NCBI RefSeq assembly: GCF_028369295.1
Contig: NZ_JAQMYP010000064.1
Location: 1-54,077, forward strand
Origin: Streptomyces sp. HD
Lineage (GTDB): Bacteria > Actinomycetota > Actinomycetes > Streptomycetales > Streptomycetaceae
Length of the DNA stretch: 54,077 nucleotides
Direction of reading: 5' to 3'
The notes under the pieces: model-generated
What the model saw: only the letters and a program-made list of their open reading frames with translations
Databases searched by the model: none
Told to the model about the DNA's origin: nothing
Shown here: positions 9,770-19,574 of the stretch, one piece after another
Position numbering within the stretch: the first letter of the stretch is position 1
Layout: each line of letters opens with the position of its first letter
Translations under genes and position numbers: made by a program

Positions 9770-10264
9770 TCAGGCCGTCTGCACTCGGAACTCCAGCTTC
9801 TGGTAGTCCCCGTCGTCGGTCGAGTGGATGGAACCGCGTGCCGCCTCGTAGTCGCCGGTGCCGCCGGTGATCGCGATGTCGAAGGTGGGCTGCTGCTCCG
9901 ACTCCTGGAGCGGCAGCAACGCCTGACCGGAGATGTGGCCGCCCGGCAACACGAAGGTGCCCACGCACAGCAGGTCGCCGGGGTTGCCGAGGCGTACCAC
10001 GGTGCAGGTCACGCCGTCCCTGCCGACCGTCTCGCCGCCCTTGGCGCGATACAGGTCGTCGGCGAAGGCGAAGCTGTCTCCGATGTCGGGTTCCTGCGGC
10101 TCGCTCTCGCTCTCGCCGTTCGGGTCCACGACTTCCCTGGCGTAGAGCGTGAACGTCTCGTCGTCCTGGGTGGGGGCGGCGGACGCGGGGAGCGGGGCGC
10201 CGAGGGCGACGGCCGCGGTCAGGCAGGCGCCGAGCACGCCGAAGGTCCTGAGGTGGGGAAGCAT
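9770..10264 (-). CDS. Secreted allene-oxide-cyclase/dirigent-like barrel protein
   Basis: A 164-residue exported protein. Residues 1-29 form a Sec signal peptide (LGACLTAAVALGAPLPASA, cleavage likely after ASA). The mature part has the alternating strand pattern and the GGTGDYEAARGSIHS block characteristic of the allene oxide cyclase/dirigent barrel superfamily. The two cysteines (CTVV and LLCVG) could form a disulfide. Bacterial members have no established reaction, so no catalysis is claimed. ATG at 10264 follows AGGAGG with good spacing. It lies between the two fumarase genes on the opposite strand. Confidence 0.75.
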   Translation of the reverse strand: MLPHLRTFGVLGACLTAAVALGAPLPASAAPTQDDETFTLYAREVVDPNGESESEPQEPDIGDSFAFADDLYRAKGGETVGRDGVTCTVVRLGNPGDLLCVGTFVLPGGHISGQALLPLQESEQQPTFDIAITGGTGDYEAARGSIHSTDDGDYQKLEFRVQTA

Positions 10265-10413
10265 GTGCTGCCTCCTGTGGGGTAGTGGATCTCTCCCCTC
10301 TTCCCTCCCTCATTCATTCTCCGACGGTCACTGCAGGTCCGCCTCCTGGGGGCAGCGGTGAAAGAGGCGGCGGACGCCGGAACATCCGCCCCGCCCCGAT
10401 CGCTATACGCGGT

Positions 10414-11799
<1,386 letters not shown>

Positions 11800-11859
11800 C
11801 CGATGATCACGGCTCCGTGAACCGTGACCGGCGCCGCAGCGTCGTATGCCTGTGGCACC

Positions 11860-11865
11860 TAATAT
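11860..11865 (+). promoter_or_regulatory. Possible -10 box giving a leaderless DUF402 mRNA
   Basis: TAATAT lies six bases before the ATG at 11872, and no Shine-Dalgarno is present between them. This is the arrangement expected of a leaderless transcript. No good -35 is visible at 17-19 bp upstream, which weakens the call. Confidence 0.35.
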
Positions 11866-11871
11866 CTGTCC

Positions 11872-12567
11872 ATGGCAGACGGTGGAGCGGTGACGAGGGA
11901 CGTGGAAGCGGGCGGATCGACGGGCTTCTGGGCGCCCGGGACGCAGATCCTGTGGCGGTACCGGGAGAACGCGGGCCCTCGCTTCCACATCGCGCGTCCC
12001 GTCACCGTGGTCCAGGACGACGACGAGATCCTCGCCGTATGGCTGGCGCCGGGGACGCAGTGCGTGAAGCCGGTGCTCGCCGACGGAACGTCCGTGCACC
12101 TGGAGCCCCTTGAGACGCGGTACACCAAGCCGCGCTCCGTCCAGCGCGACCACTGGTTCGGGACCGGGGTGCTGAAGCTCGCGCGGCCCGGTGAGCCGTG
12201 GTCGGTGTGGTTGTTCTGGGAGCCCGGATGGCAGTTCAAGAACTGGTACGTGAACCTGGAGGAGCCGCTGGCCCGTTGGGCTGGCGGGGTGGACTCCGAG
12301 GACCACTTCCTGGACATCTCCGTGCACCCGGACCGCAGTTGGCACTGGCGGGACGAGGACGAGTTCGCGCAGGCCCAGCGGGACGGGCTGATCGACGAAC
12401 GGCTCGCCGCACGGGTACGGGAGGCGGGGCGTGACGCGGTGGACGTGATCCGCGCCTGGGGGCCGCCGTTCTCGGACGACTGGCCGCACTGGCGCCCGGA
12501 TCCCTCCTGGGCTGTACCTTCTTTGCCGGAGGGCTGGGATCGCACACCCGCGCAGCTGTCGTCGTGA
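11872..12567 (+). CDS. DUF402 (FomD-like) domain protein
   Basis: A 231-residue cytoplasmic protein whose centre carries the DUF402/FomD barrel signature. Visible blocks include WLAPGTQCVKP, WSVWLFWEPGWQFKNWYVNLEE and EDHFLDISVHPD, with the acidic residues that bind divalent metal in this family, and WHWRDEDEF downstream. Family members include nucleotide-diphosphate hydrolases and FomD, which cleaves a cytidylylated fosfomycin intermediate. No antibiotic genes adjoin, so a general nucleotide or nucleoside-phosphonate hydrolase role is only an inference. ATG at 11872 may be leaderless. Confidence 0.8.
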   Translation: MADGGAVTRDVEAGGSTGFWAPGTQILWRYRENAGPRFHIARPVTVVQDDDEILAVWLAPGTQCVKPVLADGTSVHLEPLETRYTKPRSVQRDHWFGTGVLKLARPGEPWSVWLFWEPGWQFKNWYVNLEEPLARWAGGVDSEDHFLDISVHPDRSWHWRDEDEFAQAQRDGLIDERLAARVREAGRDAVDVIRAWGPPFSDDWPHWRPDPSWAVPSLPEGWDRTPAQLSS

Positions 12568-12572
12568 GACCC

Positions 12573-12603
12573 TTGATGCGCCCCAGGGCAACAAACGTAG
12601 GAT
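12573..12603 (+). promoter_or_regulatory. Candidate promoter for the leader ORF/phosphatase transcript
   Basis: TTGATG (12573-12578) and TAGGAT (12598-12603) are spaced 19 bp, close to the Streptomyces housekeeping consensus. A start near 12610 would give a leader of about 74 nt before the GTG at 12684. Confidence 0.45.
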
Positions 12604-12683
12604 CGTCCTCCGCAAGGGCGCGCATGAGCAACTACCGGAGTGTGCGCCGGGCTTGACCGATCGTCACCGAGGGGCGGCAGGAC

Positions 12684-12863
12684 GTGAGCGAGGGTTACCA
12701 GGGCGATGCCGGTACGGCCAGACGGCCGGCCGGCGGCACAGGAACTGCCTCCGGCCACGCGGGAATTCCGTTCCTGGGGCACGTATTCCGGGTATCGGAG
12801 TTTCGGCGGGACGAACTGCACGCGTGGCGCGCAGCCCCGGACGGATGGATTCGAAAGGCGTGA
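12684..12863 (+). CDS. Small ORF coupled to the phosphatase gene
   Basis: A 59-residue frame (VSEGYQGDAGTARR ... APDGWIRKA) starting at GTG 12684, with GAGGGG about nine bases upstream. Its TGA (12861-12863) overlaps the GTG start of the phosphatase gene (12860) in a GTGA junction, the usual sign of translational coupling. The C-terminal half (FLGHVFRVSEFRRDELHAW) looks like an amphipathic helix; the N-terminal half is Gly/Ala-rich. I recognise no family, and third-position G/C is lower than in neighbouring genes. It could be a coupled small protein or an untranslated leader. Confidence 0.4.
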   Translation: MSEGYQGDAGTARRPAGGTGTASGHAGIPFLGHVFRVSEFRRDELHAWRAAPDGWIRKA

Positions 12864-14986
12864 CGGAGCAGCCGACCTCCTTCGAACGCCCCGAGACGGG
12901 CGTCGACCCCGCGGAGCCCCGCGGGGCGCTTGTGCGTACCTCGACACCGTCGACGACGCACTCCACGCCGCCGCCCACCCCAGGCGGCGACACCCGCGGG
13001 GGCACCGCCTTACCCGCGCAGGCACGCGCCGGAGAGACCCCTTCCACGCCGGGCACCACCACGCCGTCCGGCCCGAGCAAGGAGCCCCCAGACATCGTCG
13101 GCAACGGCCCCGAGCACTCACAGCCCTCCGTCGCCGCCGAGCCCGACACACACCGGCCGCGGCCCGTTCCGGAGGGCATCCCGCCGCAGCCCGGCGCCGA
13201 GCAGCCGGCGGGCCCGGCCGAGCGGCGCACCGGACAGGGCGTGCAGCCCGGCAGGCCCACGCCCATGCGGCGGGACGGCGACCGGCTGCGCTTTGTGGGC
13301 GCCGCCACCCGGCGGATCGCCCGCGGCATAGACCTGGACGAGATCGTGATGGGGCTGTGCCGGGCGACCGTGCCGACCTTCTCCGACGCGATCCTCGTCT
13401 ATCTGCGCGACCCGCTGCCGGTCGGCGACGAGCGGCCCACCGGTCCCGTCGTGCTGCGGCTGCGCCGCACCGACCGCATTCCGGAGGAGCGCGACACCGA
13501 GGGCGGCGGCTTCCTGCCCGCGCAGGCCCCATCGGAGCCGACCGAGCTGTCCGAGCTGTCCGCCCTCACCTCGGAGCTGTGCGAGGTACGGCCCGGCGGC
13601 GCGCTCGCCGAGGTGCTGCGCGGCGTACGTCCGGTCTTCGCCGACGCGCCGGCCGCCCGTGCGGCCCTGCCCGAACTCCTCGGCGACGACGGCGAGTTGA
13701 TCATCCCGGACGGCCAGCGCGCGATCCTTGCCCCGCTGCGCGGCCGGCGCCGTGTCATCGGCGCCGCGGTCTTCCTGCGCCGCCCGGATCGCATCGCCTT
13801 CGAGCCCGACGACCTCCTCGTCGCCGCCCAGCTGGCCACGCACAGCGCGCTGGGCATCGACAAGGCCGTGCTGTACGGCCGTGAGGCGTACATCGCCGAC
13901 GAGCTGCAGCGCACCATGCTGCCGGAGACCCTCCCCCGCCCGACCGGCGTGCGGCTGGCCTCCCGCTACCTCCCAGCGGCCGAGACGGCCCGGGTGGGCG
14001 GCGACTGGTACGACGCGATCCCGCTGCCCGGCAGCCGGGTCGCCCTGGTCGTCGGCGACGTCATGGGCCACTCCATGACCTCGGCCGCGATCATGGGCCA
14101 GCTGCGGACGACGGCCCAGACCCTCGCCGGGCTCGACCTGCCCCCGCAGGAGGTCCTGCACCACCTCGACGAACAGGCCCAGCGGCTCGGCACCGACCGC
14201 ATGGCGACCTGCCTCTACGCCGTCTACGACCCGGTGTCGCACCGCATCACCATCGCCAACGCCGGTCATCCGCCGCCCGTCCTGCTCCACCTGGGCGGCC
14301 GCGCGGAAGTGCTACGGGTCCCCGCAGGCGCCCCGATCGGCGTCGGCGGCGTCGACTTCGAGGCCGTAGAGCTGGACGCGCCGGCCGGAGCCACCCTGCT
14401 CCTCTACACCGACGGCCTGGTCGAGTCCCGGCTGCGCGACGTGTGGACCGGCATAGAGCAGCTCCGCGAGAAGCTCGCCGCGACCGCGCAGCTCACGGGC
14501 CCGGACCACCCGCCGCCGCTGGAGGCCCTGTGCGACGAGGTGCTCGACATGCTCGGGCCGGGCGACCGGGACGACGACATCGCGCTCCTCGCCGCCCGCT
14601 TCGACGGGATCGCACCCAGCGACGTGGCGTACTGGTTCCTGGAGCCCGAGGACGCGGCACCCGGCCGTGCCCGCCGACTGGCCCGCCGCGCCCTGGCCCG
14701 CTGGGGCCTGGAGGAGCTCACCGACTCGGTCGAGCTGCTGGTCAGTGAGGTCGTCACGAACGCGGTGCGCTACGCCTCGCGGCCGGTGACCCTACGGCTG
14801 CTGCGCACCGACGTACTGCGCTGCGAGGTCGGCGACGACGTACCGCAACTGCCCCGCCTGCGCCAGGCCCGGGCCACGGACGAGGGCGGCCGCGGCCTGT
14901 ACCTCGTGAACCGGCTGGCCCGGCGGTGGGGGGCGACGCGGTTGAGCACCGGCAAGGTCGTCTGGTTCGAGTTGAACCGGGGATGA
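12860..14986 (+). CDS. SpoIIE-type PP2C phosphatase fused to an RsbW-like ATPase
   Basis: A 708-residue cytoplasmic signalling protein. Residues 1-140 are Pro/Thr-rich and probably disordered. About 142-340 is a GAF-like sensor (LRFVGAATRRIARGIDLDE ... AVFLRRPDRIAFEPDDL). About 360-588 is a SpoIIE/PP2C domain with metal sites VGGDWYDAI and VGDVMGHS, ANAGHPPPVL, LLLYTDGLVE and DRDDDIALL. About 597-708 is a HATPase with N-box SEVVTNAVRYA and G-box DEGGRGLYLVNRLA. Such proteins switch anti-sigma-factor antagonists by dephosphorylation and may also act as anti-sigma kinases; the partner is unknown. The start is GTG 12860 (VTEQPTSFE); the frame stays open upstream but overlaps the small leader ORF. 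Confidence 0.88.
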   Translation: MTEQPTSFERPETGVDPAEPRGALVRTSTPSTTHSTPPPTPGGDTRGGTALPAQARAGETPSTPGTTTPSGPSKEPPDIVGNGPEHSQPSVAAEPDTHRPRPVPEGIPPQPGAEQPAGPAERRTGQGVQPGRPTPMRRDGDRLRFVGAATRRIARGIDLDEIVMGLCRATVPTFSDAILVYLRDPLPVGDERPTGPVVLRLRRTDRIPEERDTEGGGFLPAQAPSEPTELSELSALTSELCEVRPGGALAEVLRGVRPVFADAPAARAALPELLGDDGELIIPDGQRAILAPLRGRRRVIGAAVFLRRPDRIAFEPDDLLVAAQLATHSALGIDKAVLYGREAYIADELQRTMLPETLPRPTGVRLASRYLPAAETARVGGDWYDAIPLPGSRVALVVGDVMGHSMTSAAIMGQLRTTAQTLAGLDLPPQEVLHHLDEQAQRLGTDRMATCLYAVYDPVSHRITIANAGHPPPVLLHLGGRAEVLRVPAGAPIGVGGVDFEAVELDAPAGATLLLYTDGLVESRLRDVWTGIEQLREKLAATAQLTGPDHPPPLEALCDEVLDMLGPGDRDDDIALLAARFDGIAPSDVAYWFLEPEDAAPGRARRLARRALARWGLEELTDSVELLVSEVVTNAVRYASRPVTLRLLRTDVLRCEVGDDVPQLPRLRQARATDEGGRGLYLVNRLARRWGATRLSTGKVVWFELNRG

Positions 14987-15035
14987 CCCGGCGGGCGCGC
15001 TGCGACGACAGGGTGCCTGGCGGTGTACGGAAAAA

Positions 15036-15062
15036 GGGCGCCCGGCGTGCTGCCGGGCGCCC
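15036..15062. terminator. Bidirectional terminator
   Basis: An 11-bp stem GGGCGCCCGGC / GCCGGGCGCCC with a 5-nt loop, preceded by AAAAA on the plus strand (a U-tract for the minus-strand transcript). It lies between the convergent phosphatase and penicillin-binding-protein genes. Confidence 0.8.
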
Positions 15063-15071
15063 TCGTCGCGT

Positions 15072-17486
15072 CTACTGGTCGTCGCCGGGTTTGGCCGGGT
15101 CCAGGGTGATGTCGTCCGTCGGTTTGTCCGTGGGTTCCACCGTCGGCACCTGAGTCGTCGGTTCCTCCGTCGGCTCCTGGGTCGTCGGTGTCTCCGTCGG
15201 CTCCTCGGTCGTCGGCGTCTCCGTCGGCTTCTGGGTCGTCGGTTCCTCCGTGGGCTCCTGGGTCGTCGGCTTCTGACTCGGAGTCGGCGTCCAGGTCGGC
15301 AGGACCGCCGCGCCCTGGTCGGTGTCGAGGTCGAACTCGGCGTCCGTCTTCGTCACGCCGAACATGTACGCCGCCCAGATCTCCGCCGGGAAGTCACCGC
15401 CGTTGACGCGGTCGTGGCCACCCGCTCCGTACATCTTGGTCTGCTCACCGGTCTTCGCGTCCTCACCGAACAGACCCACCGAGGTGACCAGGTCGGGCGT
15501 GTAACCGGTGAACCAGGCCGACTTGTTGTCGTCGGACGTACCCGTCTTGCCGGCGACCTCCTGGCCGTCGCGCTCAGGATTGTCGCGCACGGACCTGCGG
15601 GCCGTACCGTCGTCGACCACGCCCGTCAGCACCGAGGTCACCGTGTCCGCGGTCTTTTCGCTGATGACCTGCTCGCCGACCGCGTTCGGCATCTCGATCA
15701 CACGGCTGTTGTGCTCGGCCTTCTTGATGATGCTCGGGGTGACCTTCTTGCCGTGGTTGTCGAGGGTGGCGTAGACCCCGGCCATCTGCAGCGGGCTCGC
15801 GCCCATGGAGCCCAGGGTCTGGGCGGGTACGGCCTGCTCCTTGGAGGTGTCCATGCCGAGCTTGGCCGCCATATCCATGACGTTCGGCATGCCGACGTCG
15901 ATGCCCATCTGGGCGAAGACCGAGTTGACCGAGGCGTTCATCGCCCGCTGGACGGTGATGTCGCCGTAGTTCGTGTCGTCCTCGTTCTCGGGGGCGAACC
16001 CGACCTTGGTGCCTTTGTCCACGGCCGGCCGCTTGCTGGTGCCGTCGTAGAGCGTGTTCGCGGTGATCGGCTTGCCGTCCTGGGTCTCGGCGTTCTCGTC
16101 CAGGGCGGCGGCCAGGATCACGGGCTTGAACGTGGAGGCGGGCTGATAGTCCGCGCGGGTCGCGTTGCTGTAGTAGTGCTTGAAGTAGTCCACGCCGCCG
16201 TACAGGGCGACGATCTTCCCGGTCTTGGGGTCGACGGAGACGGCACCGGCCTGGACGTTTCGGTCGACCTTGCGCTTCTTCGGGTCCAGCTTGCTGGTCA
16301 GCTTTGCCTTGACGGCCTTCTCCAGTGCGGCCTGCTTCTTCTTGTCGATGTTCAGGGTGATGGTCCAGCCCTGCCCCTCGACCTGTCGCTCCGCCTGGGA
16401 ACGCGTGATGCCGTCCTGCTTCATCAGCTGGTCCTCCAGCTGACGGTTGGCGAGGGCGATCAGGTAGCCCTTCTGGCCCTCCTGGCCGGCGGTGGGCTTG
16501 GGCTCCCTCGGCTCCGGGAACGTCATGCCCTGACGCTCGGACTTGTCCAGCCAGCCCTCCTCGACCATGTTGTCCAGGACGTAGTTCCAGCGGGCCGTGA
16601 CCAGCTTCTTGCCGGTGTCGGACGCCGCCTGCCAGTCGTACTGGCTCGGCGCCTGCAGCAACGCGGCGAGATACGCGCCCTGTTCGACCTTGAGCTTGCT
16701 GGCGTCGACGCGGTAGTAGGCCTGGGCGGCGGCCTGGATGCCGTAGGCGTTGCGGCCGAAGTAGCTGGTGTTGATGTAGCCGGCGAGGATCTCGTCCTTG
16801 GACATCTCACGGTCGACCTTCAGGGAGATGACCATCTCCCTGAGCTTGCGGCTGACCGTCTGTTCCTGGCTGAGGTAGTAGTTCTTGACGTACTGCTGGG
16901 TGATCGTCGAACCGCCCTGCGCGCCCTTGCCCATCAGCGTGTTGAGCAGACCGCGGGTCGTGCCCTTCAGGTCGATGCCGTTGTCGTGGTAGAAGCTCTT
17001 GTTCTCCGCCGCGACAAAGGTGTCCTGGACCGGCTTCGGCACCTTGGACAGGTCCACGATCTCGCGGTTGACCTCGCCGTCTCGGGCCAGGACCGCGCCG
17101 TCGCTGAACTTGTAGATGTTGCTCTGCAGCTGGGCCGCCTGGGCGGCGGCGTTGTCCTTCGGGATGTCCACGTACAGATACAGCGCGATGAAGGAGCCGA
17201 TGCCGAGCAGGCACACGCCGAGGAACGTGCCGAGGATCTTCTTCCAGGTGAAGAGCCGGCGTATTCGGCCCTTGCCGTCATCGCCCTTGCCGCGGCCCCT
17301 GCTCCCGGCCTTGGCCGCCCGGCGGGCCGCGGCCCGGCCGCCGACGGCCTCCGACGGCGTGCCGATGACGGTGGTCGACTCAGCTGCCCCGCTGTTCGAC
17401 GGGTTCGACGGAGACCCGGAGGAACGCCGGGGCGCCGCGCGGCGGCCACCGCGCTGCCGCGCTCGTCTGTCTTCCGCTCGTCCCAT
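15072..17486 (-). CDS. Class A penicillin-binding protein (transglycosylase/transpeptidase)
   Basis: An 804-residue bifunctional peptidoglycan synthase. A basic, Ser-rich cytoplasmic tail of about 80 residues precedes one membrane anchor (about 82-108, ILGTFLGVCLLGIGSF). The GT51 glycosyltransferase shows VAAENKSFYHDNGID (catalytic Glu about 158) and GGSTITQQYVKN. The transpeptidase shows QPASTFKPV (nucleophile Ser of SxxK), SVN as SxN, and GKTGTSDDN as KTG. The C-terminal 70 residues are repeats of PTEEPTTQ/PTETPTT, a probably extracellular wall-spanning tail. It builds septal or lateral wall at the membrane. The start is ATG at 17486. Confidence 0.94.
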   Translation of the reverse strand: MGRAEDRRARQRGGRRAAPRRSSGSPSNPSNSGAAESTTVIGTPSEAVGGRAAARRAAKAGSRGRGKGDDGKGRIRRLFTWKKILGTFLGVCLLGIGSFIALYLYVDIPKDNAAAQAAQLQSNIYKFSDGAVLARDGEVNREIVDLSKVPKPVQDTFVAAENKSFYHDNGIDLKGTTRGLLNTLMGKGAQGGSTITQQYVKNYYLSQEQTVSRKLREMVISLKVDREMSKDEILAGYINTSYFGRNAYGIQAAAQAYYRVDASKLKVEQGAYLAALLQAPSQYDWQAASDTGKKLVTARWNYVLDNMVEEGWLDKSERQGMTFPEPREPKPTAGQEGQKGYLIALANRQLEDQLMKQDGITRSQAERQVEGQGWTITLNIDKKKQAALEKAVKAKLTSKLDPKKRKVDRNVQAGAVSVDPKTGKIVALYGGVDYFKHYYSNATRADYQPASTFKPVILAAALDENAETQDGKPITANTLYDGTSKRPAVDKGTKVGFAPENEDDTNYGDITVQRAMNASVNSVFAQMGIDVGMPNVMDMAAKLGMDTSKEQAVPAQTLGSMGASPLQMAGVYATLDNHGKKVTPSIIKKAEHNSRVIEMPNAVGEQVISEKTADTVTSVLTGVVDDGTARRSVRDNPERDGQEVAGKTGTSDDNKSAWFTGYTPDLVTSVGLFGEDAKTGEQTKMYGAGGHDRVNGGDFPAEIWAAYMFGVTKTDAEFDLDTDQGAAVLPTWTPTPSQKPTTQEPTEEPTTQKPTETPTTEEPTETPTTQEPTEEPTTQVPTVEPTDKPTDDITLDPAKPGDDQ
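15120..15290 (-). repeat. Thr/Pro/Glu codon repeat at the PBP C-terminus
   Basis: Imperfect tandem repeats of the DNA encoding PTEEPTTQ, PTETPTTE and PTETPTTQ (12- to 24-bp units). They account for the low-complexity PBP tail. Copy number probably varies between strains. Confidence 0.75.
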
Positions 17487-17734
17487 GGGTCCGTTCCGCT
17501 CCGCTTCGCTCTCTGGTCAGCTCCGAAAGCTAACACCGGAAGTTGTGACAAAGACTGGTCGATCCGGTCTTTTACGGACGTGACAATCAGCACCCGTCCC
17601 AACGGAACCGACGGCTCAGGGATGCGTAGGGTTGCTCTCGGCGGGTAAAGTGATAGCAGTTAGTTAGCCAGAAGCTAGCCGAAGCCGACCAGCGGATCCG
17701 TAGGAGGCTTCGCAGGAAACGGGGGGAACCACCT

Positions 17735-18691
17735 ATGCCGAACGACAAGAACGCCAAGAACGACGGCACATCCGCCACCGCCGACGTACCCGACATGCCC
17801 GCCCCGCGTGTGCGCGAGTTCACTGCGCACAGCATCGGCGGCGCGCTCGCGCTGCTGCTCGGACTGGGCGGGCTGCTGGCCGCGGCCGGGCTGATCGCGG
17901 GCGGGACCGCCGCGGCCGCCGCGGCCGGCGTCAAGGCCTCGCTGATCATTCCGGGCGCGCTCGTCGCCCTCAGCTCACTCCTCGCGATGTCCGGGCTGAA
18001 CATGGTCGCGCCGGGCGAGGCGCGGGTCGTGCAGCTCTTCGGGCGGTACCGGGGGACGATCCGGCAGGACGGGCTGCGCTGGGTGAACCCCTTCACCTCC
18101 CGCACGAAGATCTCGACCCGGGTCCGCAACCACGAGACCGCCGTCCTCAAGGTCAACGACGCCTACGGCAACCCGATCGAGCTCGCCGCGGTCGTCGTGT
18201 GGAAGGTCGAGGACACCGCGCAGGCCAGCTTCGAGGTGGACGACTTCCTGGAGTTCGTCTCCACCCAGACCGAGGCGGCCGTGCGGCACATCGCCATCGA
18301 GTACCCCTACGACGCCCATGACGAGGGCGGCCTCTCGCTGCGCGGCAACGCCGAGGAGATCACCGAGAAGCTCGCCGTCGAACTGCACGCGCGCGTGGAG
18401 GCGGCCGGCGTACAGATCATCGAGTCGCGCTTCACGCATCTCGCGTACGCTCCCGAGATCGCCTCCGCGATGCTCCAGCGGCAGCAGGCCGGTGCGGTCG
18501 TCGCGGCCCGGCGGCAGATCGTCGACGGAGCGGTCGGCATGGTCGAGGCGGCGCTCGCGCGGATCTCCGAGCAGGACATCGTGGAGCTGGACGAGGAACG
18601 GAAGGCGGCGATGGTGTCGAACCTGATGGTGGTGCTGTGCGGCGACAGGTCCCCGCAGCCGGTCCTCAACACCGGGACGCTCTACCAGTGA
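17735..18691 (+). CDS. SPFH/band-7 domain membrane protein
   Basis: A 318-residue protein with two hydrophobic segments at about residues 33-55 and 62-92, followed by an SPFH (stomatin/prohibitin/flotillin/HflK-C) domain. Blocks include NMVAPGEARVVQLFGRYRGTI, LRWVNPF, AVVVWKVEDTAQASFEVDD and VQIIESRFTHLAYAPEIASAML. SPFH proteins oligomerise in membranes and organise lipid domains or protease complexes; the partner is unknown here. The start is ATG at 17735, preceded by a GGGGGAACC purine run. It overlaps the following RHH gene by 4 bp. The 248-bp upstream spacer is divergent to the PBP gene and contains the repeated motif TTAGTTAGCC/GCTAGCC. Confidence 0.88.
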   Translation: MPNDKNAKNDGTSATADVPDMPAPRVREFTAHSIGGALALLLGLGGLLAAAGLIAGGTAAAAAAGVKASLIIPGALVALSSLLAMSGLNMVAPGEARVVQLFGRYRGTIRQDGLRWVNPFTSRTKISTRVRNHETAVLKVNDAYGNPIELAAVVVWKVEDTAQASFEVDDFLEFVSTQTEAAVRHIAIEYPYDAHDEGGLSLRGNAEEITEKLAVELHARVEAAGVQIIESRFTHLAYAPEIASAMLQRQQAGAVVAARRQIVDGAVGMVEAALARISEQDIVELDEERKAAMVSNLMVVLCGDRSPQPVLNTGTLYQ

Positions 18692-18933
18692 CGGTTCCGT
18701 CCGGGGGTTCGGCCCCGCAGGGTCGGCCGCAGCGCAAGCAGGTGCTGCTGCGGCTCGACCCGTCCGTGTACGAGGCGCTCGCGCGGTGGGCCGGGGACGA
18801 ACTGCGGTCCGCCAACGCGCAGATCGAGTTCCTGCTGCGACGTGCCCTCGCGGAGGCGGGGCGGCTGCCGGGTGAGGCCAAGCCGATTCCGCGCCGCGGG
18901 CGCCCTCCGGTGGATCCGCCCGAGTCCCAGTAG
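18688..18933 (+). CDS. Small ribbon-helix-helix (Arc-type) protein
   Basis: An 81-residue protein starting at GTG 18688, inside a GTGA overlap with the SPFH stop. The centre, KQVLLRLDPSVYEALARW, followed by helices ending in FLLRRALAEAG, fits an Arc/CopG ribbon-helix-helix DNA-binding fold, flanked by basic Pro/Arg-rich tails. No toxin partner is adjacent, so this is probably not a toxin-antitoxin antidote. The coupling to the SPFH gene is common in Streptomyces as I recall it. Its target is unknown; autoregulation of the operon is a plausible guess. Confidence 0.8.
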   Translation: MTVPSGGSAPQGRPQRKQVLLRLDPSVYEALARWAGDELRSANAQIEFLLRRALAEAGRLPGEAKPIPRRGRPPVDPPESQ

Positions 18934-18995
18934 CAGAACCGTGACAGTCGGCCCCCACCTGGGCCGATATCCGGCAATCGCACCCCCTGGCGCGG

Positions 18996-19040
18996 TCTAC
19001 ACACTCTGCGTATACAGGTGGCGTATACACCACATGTAGA
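18996..19040 (+). promoter_or_regulatory. Candidate PadR operator/promoter region
   Basis: TCTACA (18996-19001) and TGTAGA (19035-19040) form the arms of a 45-bp dyad. Inside it two palindromic GTATAC boxes (19010-19015 and 19023-19028) repeat with a 13-bp period. The region lies directly upstream of the padR ATG (19050). It suits autoregulation by the encoded PadR protein. TACACT could serve as -10. Confidence 0.45.
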
Positions 19041-19049
19041 GTCCTTGAC

Positions 19050-19574
19050 ATGTCCATCGGTCACACCCTTCTAGGGCTCCTGGAGTCGGGCCCCCGCCAC
19101 GGTTACGACCTCAAGCGGGCCTTCGACGAGACGTTCGGTCACGACCGGCCGCTGCACTACGGCCAGGTCTACTCGACGATGTCCCGCCTGTTGAAGAACG
19201 GGCTCGTCGAGGTCGACGGGATCGAGCCCGGCGGCGGGCCCGAGCGCAAGCGGTACGCGATCACCGACGCCGGCATCACCGACGTACAGCGATGGCTCGC
19301 GACGCCCGAGAAGCCCGAGCCGTATCTCCAGTCGACCCTGTACACCAAGGTCGTCCTGGCCCTGCTCACCCGGCGCGACGCGGCCGACATCCTCGACACC
19401 CAGCGTGCCGAGCATCTGCGGATGATGCGGATCCTCACCGACCGCAAGCGCAAGGGGGACCTCGCCGATCAGCTGATCTGCGACCACGCCCTGTTCCATC
19501 TGGAGGCCGACCTGCGCTGGCTGGAACTCACCGCCGCGCGTCTCGACAAGCTGGCCGAGGTGGTGGCCAAGTGA
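19050..19574 (+). CDS. PadR-family transcriptional regulator
   Basis: A 174-residue repressor. The N-terminal winged helix (residues 1-80) reads LLGLLESGPRHGYDLKRAF ... GQVYSTMSRLLKNGLVEVDG, the classic PadR signature with its wing PERKRYAITDAG. The C-terminal helical part (about 95-174) is a Vir-C-like dimerisation domain. PadR repressors often control adjacent export operons and respond to phenolics or antibiotics. Here the next two genes encode an ABC transporter, joined by a 4-bp overlap, so this regulator probably controls that exporter and itself through the dyads just upstream. Confidence 0.9.
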   Translation: MSIGHTLLGLLESGPRHGYDLKRAFDETFGHDRPLHYGQVYSTMSRLLKNGLVEVDGIEPGGGPERKRYAITDAGITDVQRWLATPEKPEPYLQSTLYTKVVLALLTRRDAADILDTQRAEHLRMMRILTDRKRKGDLADQLICDHALFHLEADLRWLELTAARLDKLAEVVAK

